Source of the DNA: JBCCZC01 sp039188505
GTDB lineage: Bacteria; Pseudomonadota; Gammaproteobacteria; Xanthomonadales; SZUA-38
Direction of reading: 5' to 3'
Assembly (NCBI GenBank): GCA_039188505.1
Contig: JBCCZC010000228.1
Coordinates: 1-9,008 of the forward strand
DNA length: 9,008 nt
The translations under genes and the position numbers were made by a program. The notes below the pieces were generated by a model. It saw only the letters and a list, made by a program, of their open reading frames with translations. It was not told where the DNA came from and searched no databases. This document shows, piece by piece, positions 5,888 through 9,008 of this stretch. Position 1 is the stretch's first letter. Each line of letters begins with the position of its first letter.

Positions 5888-7813
5888 TCAGTTGTCGAGA
5901 GGTCTGATGCTCTCGACGATGAGCGTCGCTCCCAGCTCTGAACGGAGCCGGGCGACGAACGGGTCGTTCTCGACCGCGTGACGCGCATGGTCGACGCGCT
6001 CCTCCGCTTCCCGGCTCTGTCGCGCGGCCGGGCTCTCCACATGACTGCTACTGGCAACGAACTCAACCCTGGCGTCCTGGCCGAAGAGGCGGCGGATGGC
6101 CTCGCGGATCCGTTCTTCGGCCGCCTCCGTGCGGAGATGTGACTGCTCCGGGTCGACCGAGAGCTGCCAGGCGCCGTCCGGACGGGTCTCGAGCACGCTG
6201 TTTGCGGCCAATACGGCCGCCGTCCCGCGCAAGCCCAGGCGCGTGAAGAGGTGATTCCAGTCCGTGGGCGCAACGCCGGCCGGCGGGGCATCCAGGGTTT
6301 CCTCATCTTCCGGTAGCGACGCCAGGCTTGGCCGCGGGGCTTCGAGGGCCGGCGTCGCGGTCCCTTCGACTCCGGATGCGTGGTTCGCCCGATCGGGATC
6401 AGGTGTCACCACCGCTGGCGCGGCGGACGCGGCGCGAACCGGCGCTTCGCCCGTCGCGAGGCGGCGCGCCTCGGCACGGGCCGCTGCCGCAGTATCGTTC
6501 GAGCGCGGAGGAGCGGACGGTGGCGCCGCGGCCGGAGGCTCGGCAAGCGACACGGGGGCGGCCGGAGGCTCGGCAAGCGGCTCGGGGGCGACCGGCGGCA
6601 CAGCGTCACGGTTCGCGACGGGAGGTTCCTCCCGGACACCCGTCCGGGCGAGTTCGCGAGCCTGCGCACGCGCGTCTCCGGCACCGGCACCCTGCCCGGC
6701 CGTGGCCTCCGAGCCGCCGGGGGCTGGTGCGTCCGTGGCCGCTCCCGACGGCCGGAACGCGAGCATTCGCAGCATCGCCATCTCGAAGCCGCTGCGGGGA
6801 TCGGGTGCGAGGTCGAGGCTCGCGCGGGCCTGCACGGCGATCTCGTAGGCCAGCTGAATGTCTTCCGGCGACAGGCGACCCGCGAGGTCGCGCACGAAGT
6901 CGCCGGGCGCGGTTTTCGGAATGACCTGAGCGATCGCTGCCTCGTGCAGCGTCGCGGCGAGGTCTCGCAGCACCGCGCCGAAGTTCGGCGCGTACTCGGC
7001 CAGGGCGCCGATCGCCGCCCACAGTGCCTCGCCGTCGCTGGCTGCCAGGGCGTCGAGGAGCCGTTCGACGTGCTCCCGGTCGATCGTTCCGAGCATGCTC
7101 CGGACTTCCTCGTCCCGCAGCGCTCCACCGCCGAATGCGATCGCCTGGTCGAGCAGACTCAACGCATCCCGCATGCTGCCGTCCGCGCCGGCAGCCACGG
7201 CGGCAATCGCCTCGGCGTCCGCATCGATGGCCTCGGCCTCGAGCACACGGGCGAGATAGGTGCGGATCTGCTCCGTCTCCAGCCGCTTGAGATTGAACTG
7301 CAGACAGCGGGACAGCACCGTCACCGGCAGCTTCTGCGGATCCGTGGTCGCCAGCAGGAACTTGACGTGGGGCGGGGGCTCCTCGAGCGTTTTGAGCAGC
7401 GCGTTGAAGCTGTGGGTCGAGAGCATGTGGACCTCGTCGATGAGGTACACCTTGTAACGACCCCGACCGGGCGCATACTGGACATTGTCGAGCAGCTCGC
7501 GCGTGTCGTCGACCTTCGTCCGCGATGCGGCGTCCACCTCGATCAGGTCGACGAAACGACCGTCATCGACCTCCAGGCAGATCGGACACTTCCCGCACGG
7601 CTCGGAGCTGACACCCTCCTCGCAGTTGAGCGCCTTGGCGAAGATCCGCGCGATGGTCGTCTTGCCGACGCCGCGCGTACCGGTGAAGAGAAAAGCGTGA
7701 TGGAGGCGGTCGTTGTCGAGGCCGTTCACCAGCGCACGGGCAACGTGCTCCTGGCCAACCAGCTCTGCAAACGTCCGCGGGCGCCACTTGCGCGCCAGAA
7801 CCTGATACGACAT
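5888..7813 (-). CDS. dnaX: DNA polymerase III tau subunit (clamp loader)
   Basis: A 641-residue AAA+ clamp-loader subunit, close in length to E. coli tau. Visible features: Walker A GTRGVGKT (45-52), zinc cysteines C64, C73, C76 and C79, Walker B with D126-E127 (VYLIDEVHML), sensor-1 LLATTDPQKLP (153-163), the SRC motif with arginine finger R169, and sensor-2 GSMRDALSL (212-220). Domain III spans about 225-355. A low-complexity Ala/Pro linker follows (~355-515), then a C-terminal domain (~516-641) in the place where tau contacts polymerase and helicase in E. coli. I see no A-AAA-AAG-type slippery run in the linker, so a short gamma form by the E. coli mechanism is not supported. GGGAG (7817-7821) precedes the ATG 7811-7813 by a short 3-nt spacer. 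Long plus-strand frames across this gene are antisense artefacts. Confidence 0.97.
   Translation of the reverse strand: MSYQVLARKWRPRTFAELVGQEHVARALVNGLDNDRLHHAFLFTGTRGVGKTTIARIFAKALNCEEGVSSEPCGKCPICLEVDDGRFVDLIEVDAASRTKVDDTRELLDNVQYAPGRGRYKVYLIDEVHMLSTHSFNALLKTLEEPPPHVKFLLATTDPQKLPVTVLSRCLQFNLKRLETEQIRTYLARVLEAEAIDADAEAIAAVAAGADGSMRDALSLLDQAIAFGGGALRDEEVRSMLGTIDREHVERLLDALAASDGEALWAAIGALAEYAPNFGAVLRDLAATLHEAAIAQVIPKTAPGDFVRDLAGRLSPEDIQLAYEIAVQARASLDLAPDPRSGFEMAMLRMLAFRPSGAATDAPAPGGSEATAGQGAGAGDARAQARELARTGVREEPPVANRDAVPPVAPEPLAEPPAAPVSLAEPPAAAPPSAPPRSNDTAAAARAEARRLATGEAPVRAASAAPAVVTPDPDRANHASGVEGTATPALEAPRPSLASLPEDEETLDAPPAGVAPTDWNHLFTRLGLRGTAAVLAANSVLETRPDGAWQLSVDPEQSHLRTEAAEERIREAIRRLFGQDARVEFVASSSHVESPAARQSREAEERVDHARHAVENDPFVARLRSELGATLIVESIRPLDN
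6531..6590 (-). repeat. 30-bp tandem repeat in the dnaX linker
   Basis: Two near-identical 30-bp units (6531-6560 and 6561-6590) share GCCGGAGGCTCGGCAAGCG, and a degraded third follows. They encode the repeated peptide LAEPPAAP in the Ala/Pro-rich linker of tau. Being a multiple of three, length change here would not break the frame. Confidence 0.8.
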
Positions 7814-8025
7814 GAGCTCCCGATCGTCTTCCGGGCCCGAAGAAGGCCCACCCAGGAGGCCTATAATGCCAGAGGGATGCGTCGCTTGTTCGCTTCTTTG
7901 CGGCCCGCGGCTGCAAAACCGCTCTCAAGCCGACCCTCTGTTCTCAGAAACGTAAGAGCGGGTTGCCGGGACGTAGGCAGAGCGACTCGCTACAGTGACC
8001 GCGGCAATCGCAGGGATCCCGGAAC
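7814..8025. promoter_or_regulatory. Divergent intergenic region between dnaX and the membrane-protein gene
   Basis: This 212-bp region serves both dnaX (minus) and the membrane-protein gene (plus). TATAAT (7862-7867, plus) is a perfect -10 sequence but has no recognisable -35 at 16-18 nt. A small hairpin GGGCC/GGCCC (7833-7837 with 7845-7849) falls in the dnaX leader. Most of the rest is repeat copy D. No coding sequence is evident. Confidence 0.35.
7878..7962 (-). repeat. Hairpin repeat, copy D (full, minus orientation)
   Basis: Reverse-complemented, the 76 bp at 7878-7953 match copy A (8643-8718) at 67 of 76 positions without gaps. Shared blocks include CTTGAGAGCGGTTTTGC and AAGCGAACAAGCGACGCA. 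The central stem is TTTGCaGCC / GGCcGCAAA with one mismatch and loop GCG. It lies 65 bp upstream of the dnaX start and points in the same direction as dnaX. Confidence 0.88.
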
Positions 8026-8604
8026 TTGAGCATCTTCGAACACGTTTCCGTCTTCATCTCGATCATCCTCGGGCTTGGCGTCGTGCACCTCCTGGGCGGA
8101 ATCTCTCTGATCCTCGATACGCGGGTCCGGGCGAGGGTCTACTGGATCCACCTCCTTTGGACGGCGAATCTGTTGCTGCTCTCGGTGCTGGTCTGGCTGG
8201 CGAACTTCGTACTCTCACCGCTGGAGACCTTCAGCGCCCCGCACATTCTCAACCTCGTCGCCTACTCGATGACGATCTATCTCATGTGCGGCCTGCTCTA
8301 CCCGGTCCGCGGCGGCGAGGTCACTGACTTCCGGGAGCATTTCCACGCCAACCGCGTGCGCTTCTACGTGGTGGGCCTCCTCTTCGTCGCCACGGACGCC
8401 CTCGACGGCGTCCTCGAACGCCAGGTGACCCACCTCGACTTCAACCCGTTCCAGTACGGCACCCTCGGCGTCTGGGCCGGGTGCTTCATGATCGCGATGC
8501 TGAAGGACGAGGAATGGATCCAGGGCACGACGGTCGTCGTGTTCTTCCTGGGCCTGCTGGGATTCCTCGAGAGCCTGATCAGAACGGGAGTGATCGGAAG
8601 CTAG
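8026..8604 (+). CDS. Polytopic inner-membrane protein of unknown function
   Basis: A 192-residue, strongly hydrophobic protein with about six predicted membrane segments (near residues 6-28, 37-62, 72-94, 110-130, 144-160 and 166-188). The N-terminal motif FEHVSVFISIILGLGVVHLL resembles a widespread group of uncharacterised bacterial membrane proteins, but I cannot give a family name or function. Conserved-looking polar features are the RVRARVYWIHLLW loop and DFREHFHANRVRFY (101-114). Start is a TTG (8026-8028) preceded at 9 nt by AGGGA (8012-8016); no in-frame ATG near the N-terminus would retain the first membrane helix. It is oriented against ffs and dnaX, which lie on either side, and is bracketed by copies of the hairpin repeat. 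Codon use and GC look like the neighbours, giving no composition sign of recent transfer. Confidence 0.85.
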   Translation: MSIFEHVSVFISIILGLGVVHLLGGISLILDTRVRARVYWIHLLWTANLLLLSVLVWLANFVLSPLETFSAPHILNLVAYSMTIYLMCGLLYPVRGGEVTDFREHFHANRVRFYVVGLLFVATDALDGVLERQVTHLDFNPFQYGTLGVWAGCFMIAMLKDEEWIQGTTVVVFFLGLLGFLESLIRTGVIGS

Positions 8605-8630
8605 GGAAGATGAACGAGCGCCGAAAGCAA

Positions 8631-8718
8631 CACTCCGCGTCTACGCTTCTGAAAACAAACGGTCGACTTGAGAGCGGTTTTGCGGCCACCGGCCGCAAAG
8701 GAGCGAACAAGCGACGCA
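8631..8718 (+). repeat. Hairpin repeat, copy A (full)
   Basis: An 88-bp unit beginning CACTCCGCGTC and ending AAGCGACGCA. Its core is a perfect 9-bp palindrome TTTGCGGCC / GGCCGCAAA (8679-8687 with 8691-8699, loop ACC). Outer segments GCGTC/GACGC and GCTTC/GGAGC could extend this into one long interrupted hairpin. It begins 26 bp after the membrane-protein stop. Confidence 0.88.
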
Positions 8719-8729
8719 ACGCCGATCAC

Positions 8730-8781
8730 CTTGCGAGCGGTTTTGACGCCGCAGGCGCAAAAGAAGCGCTCGAGCGACGCA
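8730..8781 (+). repeat. Hairpin repeat, copy B (partial, hairpin half only)
   Basis: A 52-bp copy lacking the left arm. It retains GAGCGGTTTTG and AGCGACGCA around the stem TTTTG(A)CGCC / GGCGCAAAA (8741-8750 with 8754-8762, loop GCA, one bulged A). It begins 11 bp after copy A ends. Confidence 0.8.
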
Positions 8782-8796
8782 CGATGCCGGCGGCAG

Positions 8797-8883
8797 CACT
8801 CCGCGTCGACACTTCTGAAAACAAAGGGTCGTCTGGGGGGCGGTTTTTCCGGCGCCTGCGCCGGAAAAGAAGCGCGCCAGAGA
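8797..8883 (+). repeat. Hairpin repeat, copy C (full, diverged right end)
   Basis: Shares CACTCCGCGTC and ACTTCTGAAAACAAA-GGGTCG with copy A (the latter two with small changes). Its stem has a different sequence, TTTTCCGGCG / CGCCGGAAAA (8845-8854 with 8859-8868), yet pairs perfectly. The right end (AGCGCGCCAGAGAC) is diverged from the AGCGAACAAGCGACGCA of copies A and D. It stops 7 bp before the 3' end of the SRP RNA. Confidence 0.83.
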
Positions 8884-8890
8884 CTCAGGA

Positions 8891-9002
8891 GGCGGCCCCC
8901 GCCAGCGACACCTCGGCGCACGAACTCACTGTTGCCGCTGCTCCCTTCCGGGCCTGACGGGGTTCACAGCTAATCGTCGCGAGGGAACCGACGGGGACCA
9001 CC
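8891..9002 (-). ncRNA. ffs: Signal recognition particle 4.5S RNA
   Basis: The minus strand carries the domain IV core GTCAGGCCCGGAAGGGAGCA (8939-8958), which binds Ffh and differs little from E. coli 4.5S RNA (GTCAGGTCCGGAAGGAAGCA). The inferred ends pair as an 11-bp closing stem: GGTGGTCCCCG (9002-8992) with CGGGGGCCGCC (8901-8891), containing two G-U pairs. The 112-nt length matches the 114-nt E. coli RNA and indicates a small SRP RNA without an Alu domain. The RNA pairs with Ffh for co-translational targeting of membrane proteins. GTTTAT (9008-9003) abuts the mature 5' end, so the promoter is mostly outside the window. ffs upstream of dnaX is a common bacterial arrangement. Confidence 0.95.
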
Positions 9003-9008
9003 ATAAAC

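Noticed and set aside
7963..7996. TTGCCG ... TACAGT promoter for the membrane-protein gene
   Set aside because: The spacer is 22 nt, too long for a sigma-70 promoter.
6380..8029. 549-residue plus-strand open frame antisense to dnaX
   Set aside because: No recognisable domain, composition of a shadow frame, and it lies over the complete and motif-rich dnaX gene.
8844..8868. Copy C stem as an intrinsic terminator
   Set aside because: T-run precedes and A-run follows the stem on both strands, so no U-tract follows the 3' arm in either direction.
8631..8883. CRISPR array
   Set aside because: Units are 50-90 bp, unevenly spaced, with diverged stems and 11-15 bp gaps instead of uniform spacers; no cas gene is present.
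7878..8883. Integron attC sites
   Set aside because: The hairpin units lack the GTTRRRY / RYYYAAC core-site pair at their ends, and no integrase gene is in view.
8481..8957. Small open frames across the repeat region as real genes
   Set aside because: They are made of translated hairpin repeats and part of ffs, in several frames and both strands, with no ribosome site or family match.

Overview
This is a GC-rich (roughly two-thirds G+C) bacterial chromosomal window. It most likely comes from a gammaproteobacterium: the dnaX-ybaB-recR order with an upstream 4.5S (SRP) RNA gene, a DUF3025 protein and the E. coli-like SRP RNA core all fit that class. Genus cannot be fixed from the sequence. Most of it is housekeeping or ordinary accessory chromosome; no phage, plasmid, CRISPR array or insertion sequence is visible.

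Left part (1-2666): a divergent pair. The minus-strand gene is an ABC exporter (membrane domain fused to ATPase, cut by the window edge). The plus-strand gene fuses a cyclic-nucleotide-binding domain to an EAL c-di-GMP phosphodiesterase domain, and both sites look intact. A palindrome-rich 172-bp region separates them.

Middle (2667-4533): a gene-free 262-bp stretch holds a candidate structured element (13-bp perfect inverted repeat closing a loop with two smaller hairpins) and an intrinsic terminator for the minus-strand glutathione-peroxidase-type gene. Upstream of that peroxidase lies a small six-cysteine Kazal-type lipoprotein, with a hairpin between the two genes. Divergent from the lipoprotein, only 18 bp away, starts a DUF3025 gene; a shared AATAATA core suggests overlapping divergent promoters with transcripts starting at or next to the start codons.

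Right part (4534-9008): minus-strand cluster ffs, dnaX, ybaB, recR and a HIT/HinT-family gene. The DNA polymerase III clamp-loader gene, the nucleoid protein gene and the recombination mediator gene are tightly packed (gaps of 11 and 1 nt), and HIT follows after 73 bp. Between ffs and dnaX sits an oppositely oriented, TTG-started polytopic membrane protein gene. It is bracketed by a family of ~50-90 bp hairpin-forming repeats: one copy facing dnaX, and three (one partial) between the membrane gene and the 3' end of ffs.

The least explained parts are this repeat family, whose stems differ between copies but keep pairing, and the 121-nt inverted-repeat element at 2694-2814. Neither can be named from sequence alone.
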